A stretch of DNA of 64,000 bases from Cephalotus follicularis (taxonomy: Eukaryota; Streptophyta; Magnoliopsida; Oxalidales; Cephalotaceae). The translations under genes and the position numbers were made by a program. Below the pieces are notes generated by a model, which was given only the letters and a program-made list of their open reading frames with translations, did no database searches and was not told where the DNA came from. Numbering within the stretch: the first letter of the stretch is position 1; each line of letters starts with the position of its first letter. Of this stretch, positions 25,901 to 38,639 are shown in pieces. The DNA is taken from NCBI GenBank assembly GCA_001972305.1, contig BDDD01000435.1, forward strand, positions 656,365 to 720,364. The letters are read 5' to 3'.

Positions 25901-27800
25901 ATCACTTACCATCTAGAGGATGATCCATCTTCCTACAAGGAAGCTATGAGATTTAGGGACTCTTTATTATAGGTAGAAGTCATTGATGATGAAATGAGCT
26001 CTCTGTTGCAAAATCACACCTGACAGCTAGTTGATTTGCCAAAATGGGCTAAAACTGTGGGATGTAAGTGGGTTTTGAAGAAGAAACTCAATAATGATTT
26101 ATCAATAGCTCGGTATAAAGCACGTTTAGTAGCTAAAGGTTATACACAACAGAATAGGATATACTTTTTTTAATGTCTATTCACCTGTGTGTCATCTATC
26201 CACTATAAGGATTCTTCTTGCTTTGGCATCTATTGAGCACTATGAGGTGCATCAAATGGATGTAAAGACAACTTTCTTTAATGGAGAGTTGACTGAGGAA
26301 ATCTACATGAACCAACCTGAGGGGTTTGCCATGGAAGGTTTAGAGAACAAGGTTTGTGAACTGAACGAATCATTGTATGGTCTTAAACAAACACCTAAAT
26401 TGTGGCATCAAAAATTTGACAAAGTAGTAAAGAGCCTTGGTTTTCAGACTAGTTACTCGGATAAATGCATTTACTATCGTTTTGTGTCCAATAAGGTTAC
26501 GATTATCTGCTTATATGTAGACGATATGTTGATTCTTGATTCCGATCTCTCTTTAGTGAGTGACGTGAAAACCACTTTGGCGAAGAAATTTGCCATGACA
26601 GATCTTTGTGTGGTTAATACCATTCTTGGTATGAAAGTAAGCTTTGAAAGGCAAGTCATCTCCCTTAGCCATACTCATTACATTGAGCAACTACTTTCTA
26701 CTAGGGGATACAATGAATGCAAACCCATTGAAACACCATGTGACTATAATAAGAAACTGAGTCCTAATGACGGTGCCAGTGAATCAGTTAGAATACTTTA
26801 AACTGATTGGTAGTCTCATGTACACTATGAGTTGCACTAAACCATACATGGCCTTTACAGTTGGTATGTTGAGTCATTTCACCAGTAATCCTAGCAATAA
26901 GCATTGGGATGTCCTTACGAGGCTGATGAGATACCTTAAAGGTACTAAAGATTATGCTCTCTGCTACTCTGGTTATCCTCCTACTATGGAAGGATATTCT
27001 GATGCCTCTTGGTGTTCAGATATTAGAGACAGTAAGTCTACCAGTGGATATGTGTTCACTTTGGGTGGAGCTGCTGTTACATGGAAGTCCAAGACACAAA
27101 CTTGTATTGCATGTCGTCTATGGAGTCGGTACTTTATGCCCTAGCTTCTGCAAGAGAAGAAGTATAGTGGATAAAGAATCTAACTATGGACATTCCATTG
27201 ACTCGGCTAAATATTAACTCTTTAAGCCTGTTCTGTGATAATCGAGCTGCCATCCAAGTCGTCAAAAACTCGCTCTTTAATTGAAAGAGGAGACATGTGA
27301 GACTGAGACATGCATTATTGAATTATCTTATAGAACGTGGGGTTATCACTTTGGTCGATGTGAGATTGAAGGATAATATGGTCGATGCTCTCACAAAGGG
27401 TTTGAATAAAGATCGAATATTTAAAACAGTGGGGGAAATGGGGTTAAAGACTATGTAGACGTGTCTTAACCTACATTCTTAACTATTTTGAAATATCGAA
27501 TCTTCCTTTGTTGGCCAAATAAGATAAGCACTTGTTTATGTGTTTCATCGATGCTTAGTCAAAAATCTGAGTGAATATGTTGTCTCATTCCAAACTTGAT
27601 GAAGATAACATATCTCGCTTCAGATGTCATGTTTAGGTAGGTTGTCTCATTCCAAATTTGATGATACAACTTAAATAAATTTGGATAGTTCTTTTTGATT
27701 AAATTGTCCTATTCCAAACTTGATGTAAGACAATTTAGCCAAGAAGGACAAGATGACTGTAACATTCCAAATTGAAACATGGAAATGGTTATTTGCGAAA
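23000..27800 (+). mobile_element. Ty1/copia retrotransposon, broken
   Basis: Domain order gag - protease - integrase - reverse transcriptase - RNase H is diagnostic of copia. A TATAAATA box at 23118-23125 may be in the 5' LTR. A purine run near 27430 (AGTGGGGGAAATGGGG) is a candidate polypurine tract. I could not pair two LTRs, so the outer limits are approximate. The coding region has around ten interruptions, so this is an old copy. Confidence 0.75.
23997..27450 (+). pseudogene. copia gag-pol region
   Basis: Gag starts near 23997 (LQSFCGSEYNAWRLK). Protease: WWFDTGATCYAT near 24550. GAG-pre-integrase: LLHNRLEHVN near 24923. Integrase core: HSDLCDF near 25101, FIDDFSRYCHVYLL near 25165 and SDRGGEY near 25293. 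Reverse transcriptase: MDVKTTFFNGEL near 26260 and YVDDML near 26515. RNase H: GYSDASWCSD near 26993. The parts are in normal copia order and the frame is broken. Confidence 0.85.
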
Positions 27801-28030
27801 GAAACATGTTGGTCTTGATCTCAATTGAAACTTGACAGTAATCGATTATTTGTAAAATAAACTGTTTTGATCTTGTTCTTAATTGAAACTTGATACTGAT
27901 GCTTATGAGTTTGATATTAATGTTTTAAAGACATTGATATATATTTTCAGCCTGTTGATATGATGCTAAATTCTTCTTGGTAGAACTAGACATTATTCTG
28001 GTTAATTATACAGATCATTGAATTCAGTTT
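27480..28030. repeat. ATTCCAAACTTGAT repeat region downstream of copia
   Basis: The word ATTCCAAACTTGATG, or close variants, recurs at about 27588, 27650 and 27712, with a related AATTGAAACTTGA at 27825 and 27880. The same word stands at 23159 upstream of the copia coding region, so it may be LTR or leader sequence of this element. Confidence 0.4.
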
Positions 28031-29357
28031 ACATGAAATTCATATTTGGTGATTTACATATTATGACGAAAATGGAAGAGCAACTATAGATTGAAATCCT
28101 GAACAGGATGATCTACTTGATGAGTGATATCATCTTGAGTTGTGGATAATCTTTTATGACCGGATTGTTGCATATATAATAGGATTAATTTCTATATAAT
28201 GCAAAGGATTACTAGCTGGCTATAGATGACACACTGACACAGAGCTAGGTCAGTACTTTAAACCTTTGCACAACATGACAGCTTGGCTTTCCGTTGGGTC
28301 GTACACTATATGCATAGAGCAATTGGGTTTTAAGATCTTTATTATAGGTTTCAATGTTTCACCTCTTGTCTCCAAGTCTCTAAAAATCAGGGCAAAGTAA
28401 CGGTACTGTCGGTGGGCAATGGCCCTCTTTAGGGTTAGGGATGAGAGAGACATAAGGCTATACATAAGTGGCAGATTCTATCAATGCACAACTTGTATAC
28501 CAATGCAGATCATCTATTCCATATATTTTATTCATACTCAAATAGAATATCTTGATAACTATTCATATTCACTTTAAATACTTGAAAGACTTTCTTTACA
28601 AACATGCTTATGAAGTTAATGAAGTCTTTTTAGTTCAAATTGACTCTTACACAAAACCTTACTATGTGTCACAGCTCCAACACACAGTTACGCATCACAC
28701 CTTAATAATTCATTATCTGTAGTTTCCCTTTTCTCTATGAGAATTGCTTCTTAGCTCTTAATACATAATTATACTATTTCTATATAAGTAGAGTTAAATT
28801 TAGAGATGATGGAGGTTATTCAATGACTGGATTTTCCCTTTCTTTTTTTTTCTTTTGGAGAAAGGATACTCGAAGAATTATTCTAAAAGAGCATTACAAA
28901 TCACCAAGCATGCGTATTTACTACATTTTCAAGCAGTTGTAAGGTGTGTTATATCTTCTTTGCTCTAGTTGTAATATAAGATATTCACAATCAGTAATTG
29001 AAGTTATTTGCATTCCAATCGTTAAAGTTGTAATTTTAAGCTTTTAGAGGTATGGTGTGAAGAAACTAACTGCGTATTCCTAAGCAAGCATATGTAGGGA
29101 AAACTGATGGTGCATTACAGAGACATACATATAATGAGAGCCATGAAAGGTATTCAATTGCACTTCAACTCTATAAACTGAATTTAGAGTAGAACACCAA
29201 ACCATATTAATTGAACTTCACTGCGCTTATATAATGTCAGATTCGTGGATAATGCTACTTAGGAATTAGAGTATATAGAAACCCGTTTTATGGTAAAGAA
29301 AGAAACTATTTTAAACCCACGAGTTAAAAAATATGGAGAGAAAAAATAGGAAAATAC
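28031..29357. other. AT-rich non-coding DNA
   Basis: I see no gene. The region may include decayed copia LTR sequence at its left side. Confidence 0.35.
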
Positions 29358-29908
29358 TTGATTCCACACCGACGTGGAGGAACTTCTTCCTATTTATTGG
29401 TATTTCATCCATCTTTGATTTATATTTTACAAACCTAACCATAAGATTTCAGGTTCTTTATATGTCATTATGTATACAAATTTTCAAGACAATCATATAT
29501 CTATAAAATTTTTCATTTTATTCATGGTAATTTAACCATTATATGAGTTTCTTTTAGAAATCTATATAACAGTTGAAATTATTATGCATATATGTATTTG
29601 TTAGATTTTAGTTTCTCTATATGTACATCATGTATACAAAGTTTCAAGGCAATCGAATATTTATAAATTTTCTATTTTATTCATATAGTAATTCAACCAT
29701 TATTAGAGTTTCTTTTAGAATTATATATAACGGTTGAAATTATTATGAGTAGATGTATTTGTTAGAGATTTTCGATTGACTTGAAAATCTGTATGCATGA
29801 TTTGCATAGATATAACCTCAAATCTAACGATTAGATTTTATGAAATATAGATCATGAATGAACGAAATACCGGTGAGTAAGAGTTTTTCTACACCAGTGT
29901 GGAGTCAA
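29358..29908. mobile_element. MITE-like inverted-repeat element with internal tandem duplication
   Basis: The left end is TTGATTCCACACCGACGTGG. The right end complements as TTGACTCCACACTGGTGT. Between them a unit of about 160 bp is present twice in tandem (about 29447-29606 and 29607-29765). No TSD was clear. The interior phrase AATCTAACGATTAGATT resembles the interior of the MITE at 10598 and sequences at 32720-32850. Confidence 0.5.
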
Positions 29909-31426
29909 TTATTATCCGAAAAAATAAACTGTGAAAGGAGAAGGAAGGATAAATTAATGTGTGAATCCTAAGAAAGATACTAATCCAATTGTGCAACAAA
30001 AATGATGATTGTGTAAATTCTTAAGGAAATACTTACTGAATTTGCTTTGTCGAACATCAAAAGGATTATAAAAAGAATCTCAACAAACCAAACAATAAGT
30101 ACAACTCTCCCTTCTGCATATATAACCCACTGTAAACTTTTCCACTCGCATACAAATATTATAGTTTGTTAAATTAAATTGAGTGAACAAGAAGCTATCT
30201 AGATGATTACCATGATTCATGACGTCTTCCATGTCAATAATTTTATCGAGAAGAATCAAACTGCTTTCATGTTCATGTATTGCTGATCAGGATAAGGCTT
30301 TAAGGCGCTTGTCCACAAGTGCCAGCATATATATATGGGTTCATAATTAAGTGGTGACAAGTTATATGTTGTAATTTTCCTCATTAATTAGTTTCTATGA
30401 TTCTTGTGGCAATTAGTACATTCTTTTCTACATGAGTGTGGATCACATTGGTGTATATATATTTCCTATCTATTAAGCAAATACACAAAGAATTATTAAT
30501 GATCTTAATGCATCCCCAGGTTATATATGCTGCAGTAACACTTGTTTTCTTTAATATCATATGTTGGAAATATAAACTAATTCTAATATCATATAAAAGT
30601 TTCATGTGTGCAGTTAAATAATAAAATAGTAATAAAAAAAAACCACCATTTCAGATAAGCTATGAGCACTGATGAAGTATTTATGCAATCATTAAGCCAA
30701 GAAAACCCTATTCCAAAACACTAAATAGTGAAGTAACGAAACAGGAAAGTCATCCAGCGACACAAGAAAAGTTTTTACGTAATTTATGTACTTAATTAAT
30801 AGTGTAGTTGATTATTAATTTTATCTTCTACTTTATCAATAAATTTTATTTATCATATTTATATAATTATATAATATTAACTAAATACATTACAAAAAAA
30901 AAAACACAAAAATTACTCTATATACAAACAACTTATGCTATTTAGACATACCTCAAAAACAGCCAACCAAAAAAAAGAAACAATTCTAGAGTTCCAAGAA
31001 CTTTTTCTTCTCGAGTTTCAAAGTCACAACTTCCAACAAATATTCGTTTTTTTTCTTTTCCTTTTTTCTGTTTGTATTGGTAAAGATAATTTATTTATCT
31101 AAAAAGAAAAGAAAAATCTAGGTTAGGTTAGGTTCCGTGGGTCAAAGTCTAAGTTTGAGACAAATATTCAAATTAATAACTACCCAACAGTAGTATAATT
31201 AATTATACATGCTTTGTAACTGACAAGAGAACTTCCTTCTGTGGTTTTTAGTTTCTATGGTTGTAACGCTTAATAAGAAAAACTGTAAGTTTGCATAAGA
31301 AAGGAGCTAGAGAGCAAGAAAAAGAGTAGAGCCCTTAATTGGCAATCCATTGACATTGTTTTCCATTCTAGAACTAGGGTTTTTGCCAAATGAGAGAAAC
31401 AACCTTTTAAGTTTTACACTCTATTT

Positions 31427-31818
31427 AGAAGGGTGGATTTGGAAGTGGGAAAAAAAAAGTGAGAGGTAAAATTGATTTTTCTTTGTTTGGTAGGAAAGAT
31501 TTTTGAGAAGAAAGAAAATAGGAAAGATTCTAAACCCCTAAGCACACCATTTTACTATTTGGAGAGATTTAAGAGGAAAAAACTATTTTTATAATAAAAT
31601 TACATAACTAACTTTATAAACAAATATATTTTCTAAGCGAATAATTAATATAAAGGTATAATTATCAAATTATACAAATATATTTTATTTTTTTTTTCAA
31701 CTTTCTATCCTCGTAACCAAACAAATGGATGAAAAACTATTTAATTTTTCTAACTTTTCACTTTTCTATCCTCTATAACTTTATATCCTTTCACTTTTTC
31801 ATCCTCCCTACTAAAAGG
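31427..31818. mobile_element. Possible foldback/MITE-like element
   Basis: The left end (GAAGGGTGGATTTGGAAGTG, then TTTGTTTGGTAGGAAAG) is partly the inverted complement of the right end (CATCCTCCCTACT preceded by CCAAACAAATGGATG). Match quality is low and no clear TSD was found. Confidence 0.3.
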
Positions 31819-32663
31819 AAGTATTAAGGTTCTTTTTTGTGCTTTTACTTACACGGTAAACACAAACTGAAAATGAAGATGGCTTTCCTTCTCCATTACA
31901 AAAAATTTAAGTATCAATAAATAAAAAAGATTTCATCACGAAAACCATGTTATTAATAATCAAATTGATTGTTACTAATATTCAAAAATATCTATTTGAG
32001 GCATGTAAATTCTATGGTGCGGTTGATTATCGTGCGGGTGTCATGATAAAACAATAAAAGTAGTAGGTTAAAAAATATACAGATAAATTTATAGATCTAA
32101 TAACCTATATATATAACTTCAATTTCACAGTATAGAGATTTCAATTAATTCACAGTAGCATCTAGCTAATTTTATATACCCTTTTATAATTAATTGTTCT
32201 AAATCTACTTTGTTACTCTATATATTAGTTATTGATCATCATTGTTAGCCAGGTATATTATTAATGAGTTAATTTCTGGGGGTTTTAACTGATCATTATG
32301 TTAAATCTGTATGATTTTCTGTTTTCAATTTTATATATTGTTGGTTTTTGTTGTCAGTCATATATATTGATTAGTTGGCTACTAAAGATATTTAGTCTGC
32401 TACATAATTGATCCTTGCTAACATAGGAAATTGAAATTAAGGACTCTGTCAAGGGGATCACCTTCCCCCAAGCTAATAATAATATTTATCTTCGCATCAA
32501 TGGAAGGAGCTCCTCCTATTATTCTTTATTTTGTCAATCTTGATATGTATTGTATAAATTTATCAGTTGCGTTTTTTGTTACATCTATATAGATCATGTT
32601 TATTAAAATTTAAATCATATTGAATATCTACAACTATTACTACTATACACAATAATTCAATCG

Positions 32664-32699
32664 TTATATGAGTTTTTCGTTTTTGAAAAACTCATATAA
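32664..32699. repeat. Perfect 15-bp-stem hairpin
   Basis: TTATATGAGTTTTTC at 32664-32678 pairs with its complement at 32685-32699 across a 6-base loop. It lies in MITE-like sequence and probably marks a rearranged MITE rather than a terminator. Confidence 0.5.
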
Positions 32700-33686
32700 T
32701 AAATTAATAGTTATCTTGCATCGAATATTTATAGATATTCGACTAACCTGAAAATTTGTATAAACGTTATGCATAAATAGAATATGAAATTTAACGTTTA
32801 AATTTGTAAAATAGAAATCATAAATCGACGAAATGATGGTGGGTAAGAGGAGACAAATATTGTTCCCTGATACTACAAGTTGGATATGAAACTTACATGC
32901 TGATGCAAACATCTAGATGTCACGAACTTACTTTTAAATCCTGCATAAATTGATTTATTGTTAGTACATATGCTTCTACTTCAGTTTTTTTATTTTTGTT
33001 GAAGAAGTTCATTAAATTTTCTTCATTTCTTTTAGGATATGTATTACGAAATCGCACAAGTTGTAAGTAGTATAATAAATGCACATAGAAACATAGAGGT
33101 ATAGTATAATATTCTAACTAGCTTTGAAACAAAATTTTCGAAGAAACTATATATCTCAATTGTAGATATTTCAAGTTAGTAATTCACAAGCTAAACATAT
33201 GTTATATGAATCTAAAAAAAAACATATATATGATGTGCAATATAAGGGAACAGAATCCCTAGAGATGTGCAATATAATAGTTTTATCACAATCACAACTA
33301 TTAAAATAGATTATTATACAGGAAGAGAAAGAAGAAAAATATTCAGTGAATATAAAGGGCCAAAGGTTTGTACATAAACTTATACTAACCTCGAGAAGTC
33401 TGGGACTCAATTGCTTCAAACTGGGTTGCATCGCTTAATTTCAAATACTAACCTTGAGAATTTACCATATGAGCTCAAAACCTTCCTTGTTTATTGTCAA
33501 TAAAGTGACAAGAAAACCATTTAAGTTCTTCACCATATATAGACAAAAAGAGGTTGATCTTTACATCTTTCATTCACCTCCTCCTAGCTCCATCAATTAA
33601 TGGAAGAGAACATATGGAGATCTATATATTCTCTTGAAACCAAAGTGTATGATTACTCGTGAACCCCAATACTCCATGCCACCATT

Positions 33687-34571
33687 CTAGAAAGGAGGCC
33701 TAGCAGCGGCGCTACCAGTACCCCATCCAAACAAATCACCAGAAAAAGGATAGGTCCCCACATTATTACCTCCTAAACTAAAGAAAGCACCACCAGCACT
33801 GGCGCCACTTCCTCCGCCATCACCAATCTGTCCTCCTCCTCCTCCTCCTCCTCCTCCTCCTGTCACACCAGAAGACTGCGATGCCGTGGACTGGACCTGA
33901 ACATTAGTGCCCTCCTCCTCTTCCAAGGGTAACCTTTCAAATACTGCGTTCGCAAACGAAGCAGACATTAGAACTACCGGACCCGAAGCCACCAAGGGCC
34001 CGATGACAGTCCCCCCAACCACCTGTCCCTGCCCCCCTGACAAAAATATCGACAACCCTCCAGCTCCTGGAGGCGCCGGTGGCGGAAGAACCGTTCCTGA
34101 AAGCGAAAGAATCTCAAACCTTCCGTGCAAAGTAACCACAGTCCCTGCAGGAGCCCCAGGTTGCCTCAACGTAACGTTAGCAACCATACCACTTCCACTG
34201 AGTACACAAACGCCTCTCCCCCTCCGTCTCGCATAGTTAGCTACACTTTCCATGACGTCGGCACCAGCACAGACTTCAAGCACGTGAGATCGGAGAGCAT
34301 TGGGGGTGTCACGTGTGACGATGATGGGGGGTTTGGGTTTGTTTTTGGACCCGGGAGGGCGTCCACGTGGTCGGCGATTGGACGAGGCTGGACCACCGGA
34401 ATTGGTGGCGGCGGCTGCGGCGGCTTCGCAGTCTAATTTGTCTCGACAGTCTTCGTTAGAGGTAGAAACTGATTGTTGAGGTATGGAAGAGGGTCCTTGA
34501 AGGTGCAATTCAGGTCTGAATAGTTGGTGGATGTAGCGAGAATTTGAGCCTCCTTCATATCCTGCCATCAT
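33687..34571 (-). CDS. AHL: AT-hook motif nuclear-localized protein, AHL27/AHL29-like (clade A)
   Basis: A single uninterrupted 294-residue frame, intronless as is usual for clade A AHL genes. Residues 66-80 hold a type I AT-hook ([15 protein letters not shown]), which binds the minor groove of AT-rich DNA. Residues 93-215 are the PPC/DUF296 domain, including [11 protein letters not shown] at 150-160, which mediates AHL trimerisation and partner binding. The N-terminus ([13 protein letters not shown]) and C-terminus ([14 protein letters not shown]) match what I recall of Arabidopsis ESCAROLA/AHL27 and SOB3/AHL29, which repress hypocotyl growth and affect leaf ageing. A ten-residue glycine run (238-247) comes from a trinucleotide repeat. 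Two ATGs occur in tandem at the start; I chose the outer. The exact orthologue among AHL27-29 is not decided. Confidence 0.93.
   Translation of the reverse strand: MMAGYEGGSNSRYIHQLFRPELHLQGPSSIPQQSVSTSNEDCRDKLDCEAAAAAATNSGGPASSNRRPRGRPPGSKNKPKPPIIVTRDTPNALRSHVLEVCAGADVMESVANYARRRGRGVCVLSGSGMVANVTLRQPGAPAGTVVTLHGRFEILSLSGTVLPPPAPPGAGGLSIFLSGGQGQVVGGTVIGPLVASGPVVLMSASFANAVFERLPLEEEEGTNVQVQSTASQSSGVTGGGGGGGGGGQIGDGGGSGASAGGAFFSLGGNNVGTYPFSGDLFGWGTGSAAARPPF
33831..33861. repeat. (CCT)n trinucleotide run inside the AHL gene
   Basis: About ten CCT units, reading as glycine codons on the - strand. Such a run can change length without breaking the frame. Confidence 0.9.
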
Positions 34572-35531
34572 CCCTCCTTCTATTCTCTCCCACCACTTAT
34601 TTGCCAGCTTCTTCTTTCTTCTCCTTTCTTCTCTCTGTGTCTCTTGATCTTATCCTTTCAAATCTACTTGTCTTAATTGAGTTTCTGATCCTCGCACAAA
34701 CAAGGAGCTAGAAGAGCAAAATTTTGAAGATATTTGGATCTAAAGTAGTAGAAACTTTGAAGAATATATATTTTGGATCTAAAGTTGAACTTCAAAATTC
34801 TTGAGATGAAACCATAGGGTAATATTATTTGTTAAGCTTGAAGACTATTGATCATTCACCTGAATTGATAATGGGTCATTTTGTGTACTGCATATTTAGT
34901 AATAAAACTATAACACGGATACAAAATATAGCCCATGAAACATGGACAACAAGCTGTAATTCAACAACGGCTTCCTTAAGAGCAGCTTCGTACTTTCAAC
35001 AGCAAGTACAAAACAGAATCATCATGGTCTGAAGCTAATAATAATATGTATAATAATTTCCTATACCTATATATCCGGGAGCAGATCAGATAGAAAAACA
35101 AATAATTAAAAGAAAAGTACTCACTGTCAAGAAGACAAGAGAGAATTGAAGGAGTGGACCTATGAGTGAAAATTGGCACCGTTGAGCTGTGAACAAGAGA
35201 AAAAGGAAAAGAGAAGAAAGGATTATGAGAAATCCTTTGAAAGAAATAAATGAATACAGTGTTAAGATATTGGTGTTTATATATACTTTATTAGACTTTA
35301 GAGAGGAGAAAATAGTGTTTGGTAAAAAAAGCAGACTTTTCAAGCAATTACAAGACAAAGCCCTTGACATTTGAGTTGCGTTCAAACCACTAAGTTCATC
35401 CCACTCTCACTTACGGCGCGTTATTAATGCATATATCTCCTGTGTTATTTTTGTTCATAATAATAATTTATATATATATCTACTTTAACTCAAGATTTAT
35501 AATTTTATAATCTATTGTTTATTGCTATATT
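34572..35531 (-). promoter_or_regulatory. 5' UTR and promoter region of the AHL gene
   Basis: The DNA between the AHL start and the LTR element is about 960 bp. Directly upstream of the ATG (on the - strand) is a purine-rich leader complementary to CTTCTTTCTTCTCC. I could not fix a TATA box. No other gene is visible, and the upstream limit is set by the retrotransposon. Confidence 0.45.
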
Positions 35532-35536
35532 TTCAC

Positions 35537-35975
35537 TGTTGAAAATTAAAATGATCATATACGATATTAGAACACAAGAATTTATGAGTAACGATCGTAC
35601 CTGGTTGAGCCATGTTCAACTGTGCAGCAGAATATCAAAATCAGTGCAATCCTAGATCAAACAGACAGGTCTTCACCAGACAAAATGTGGTTCTTAGATG
35701 GGAATCGGAAAAAACTCTTTGTGACAGGAGAGGGGACCTAACCCGATATATATATAGTAAACACTAATGAGCCTTCCCATCATGCCCATTAGGTCACTAA
35801 AGTCCACACTAACCACAACCCACATCTACAACCTGAAGTGCGTCAGCCCATACAAAATAGATCACTAAAGGGCTATTGGGCCATAAGCCCATCTCACTGA
35901 TCATTATTCTACCAGTTTTATAAAACAAAAAATAACAATTAATGGAAGCCCAATATTTTATAAATATTTCTAACA
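35537..35975 (-). repeat. 3' LTR of the LARD-like element
   Basis: 439 bp, nearly collinear with the other LTR. In element orientation it is the 3' LTR, and its outer edge faces the AHL promoter about 965 bp from the AHL ATG, in the same transcriptional direction. Confidence 0.88.
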
Positions 35976-35990
35976 TTCTCCCACTTAGGC
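35976..35990 (-). other. Polypurine tract of the LARD-like element
   Basis: On the - strand it reads GCCTAAGTGGGAGAA directly before the LTR start. Confidence 0.6.
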
Positions 35991-38639
35991 AACATTAATT
36001 GTGGTTTTAAGAATTTGAAAAACAGTTTAGAAAACGACTCTCTGGTAGAATGACAAAATTTTAAATCATTGGCGCCATAGTTTCAAAACATGATCCCGAG
36101 ACAATCACTTCATAAATGATCCGGTCCCATAAAGCTATCAAACATAGAACCATAGCGTCTTTATGTCGCTATTAACACAAAACCATCCATGATTACACAT
36201 GCCAACAACCTTACTGACATGGATCTAGATGTGGTAGTGTGGCAATGAAATAGCATACAAAATGTGATCTCAAAACATGCTATTCATTGTCGGTCCTCGA
36301 TTTCTCTGAAACAAAATGAGAAATCTGATTTCTCTGAACAAAATGAGAAATCCCAAGACTTCCCAAGGAAGCCAGTATGTCTCGATCAAAATATCCATGG
36401 ATCACAAAAGGTGTCATCAAGAGACATACACAACATGCTTAAGACAGACACAAGTCTCAAGACTTTATGCAAATGACATGTCATAAACATAAATGTGCAC
36501 ATAATCCGGATTTTAACCAAATGATATATCATAAACACAAATGTGCACATAATCAGGATATATGATAAGCAGTAACAAAAATGATAATCATCAATTATCA
36601 TAAAATCATAAATCCAAACATAGGAGTTCACAACAGAGCATATGAAAACAACATGACATACAAACTCCAACATACATATGCTAAACTCCCACTGTTAACG
36701 TACATCAAAAAAACTTATAATGTTCATTTTATCAACATGTCTAACAAAATCAGAAGGCTCAACCCCCTTAATCAAAGGTAAGTAATCATATTCATAGTGG
36801 TAATGTGATAAAAGACAGCATACCATGCTTAACCCACTTTATAACCTTAAAAACATAAGGTTGATATACTTAGCAGCATCTAAATTCTTCATATTCTTTG
36901 TAAAGAACACTGAAACTATATTGTCACACTTAATATATAAGTTAATACCTTAAAGTCATCAACATTTGTGACAAAATAATCATGCTTAAGAAATTAAACA
37001 TTAGTACCTTAAGGATTTTCAATACGACGATATTGGCTTGCCTAGGATCTTAAGACTTTAAATGATGTGAGCTCACCAGTAAAAACAAACATTACGTGCA
37101 CAAATAACAGAATTAAGTCATCAATAACACATAAAATAGATGACTATCTACAAAGTGACTTTTATTAACAATGGTGGTATCATTACGAAAGTCACAGAAA
37201 CCTTTTATACCAGATAGGTACATGACCACCAACCATTATGGTTGTCAACAACAATATCAATGCATATGTCATCACACAGTTATGACAAATGAAATAACTC
37301 CCACAGATCAAGTGCATCATGAAAGCCCAAATTATCTCTTCAGTGAGATTCAAAATAAAACACAATTGGCTTAATTCATTGATCTAATAATCACCATAAC
37401 AAGTCTGATTAGACAACGCAATAAGAAATAAATAATATTTCTCTATTAGAGTCTATTATACAACATTGTCTAACAGTCAAGTGTTTGATTAAACTTAGTA
37501 TATGTATACTAACTTATGCCTACACATAAATCAAAAATTATCACAAAAGTGTGAAACAGTACAAATTGAAAAATATCTCAATTTTAACTCCATTGCCAAA
37601 ATAATGATTGTCAAAATAATGACAATCACGAGGTGATACATTACTCTACACTCTCACTGATTTTATGCATCACTAAAAGCATCAAGATGTTTACACACAT
37701 AGGATACACAATAAACACAAAATATACGTGAATTTTCAAAGTGTATAAACATTTTACAAAATGATTTAATTGTTATATCAACAGTTTATACACACAAATC
37801 TTAAAATGTATAAACAGTTGTTTACAAAATATTTTACCTCTAAATTGTTTCAAAATTTCATAAAGTTGATGCAATACAAAATCATTTTATTCGATCATCC
37901 TTTACAAAATAAGAGTTAAAACAAATTTGTATCAGAAGATACATCTTTATAAATTTTTTTCATATCTAAATAACAAAAGATAAATTTATAAAGTTTCAAA
38001 ATAAGGTAGATAAAAATAATTGATTTGAAAAGAACTAAGAAACAATAATTCAAAACATAGTTGACAAATTCAACTATTCATTGGTAATTATAAATCTTTA
38101 TTATTTCTTAGAACTCTTCTTTCTTAAAAAAAAAAGAATTTGAACTCTCTAATTTTACCAAAGGCTTGTAAAAGAGACAATAATCAAATGTCTTTATGTA
38201 CGAAAATGGTTGATCAAATAAATGATAATAACTAATACTAGATTAGTACCGCTGAAAGTTTGGATAACAATAAATGTTTAAAATCATAATTACTAGCACA
38301 ATCAATTCCAAAAAGATTGATGCAATACATCCAAACTTTCTCTAAAATAAATTATATAAGACCTATGGAAGTGTGAAAAAATGAGGAGTCAATTTTATTT
38401 GACACAATAACAATAAGGCACAATATTTTTATAATGTCCAAAATGAACTCATAAACCAACAATAGGCTCATGGAGCAAAACACACAAAATTACAAAGGCA
38501 ATTTTCATCCAAGAACAAATTAGACTGTAAATACATCATATATCAGACTTAAACAATCATATAATCAAAATCGGTGATGACAATCCATTGACTTTGTAAT
38601 AAGGAAATATACTCAATGAAACTCCTAACGCATTGACCA

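Larger units (their letters stand above)
29909..33686. other. AT-rich intergenic DNA 3' of the AHL gene
   Basis: No gene seen. Contents noted separately: a possible foldback element at 31427-31818 and a hairpin at 32664-32699. Sequence around 32720-32850 resembles the interior of the 29358 MITE. The part next to 33687 is the probable 3' UTR of the AHL gene. Confidence 0.4.

Noticed and set aside
33907-34436. + strand frames over the AHL gene
   Set aside because: Antisense shadows of the well-supported AHL coding region.
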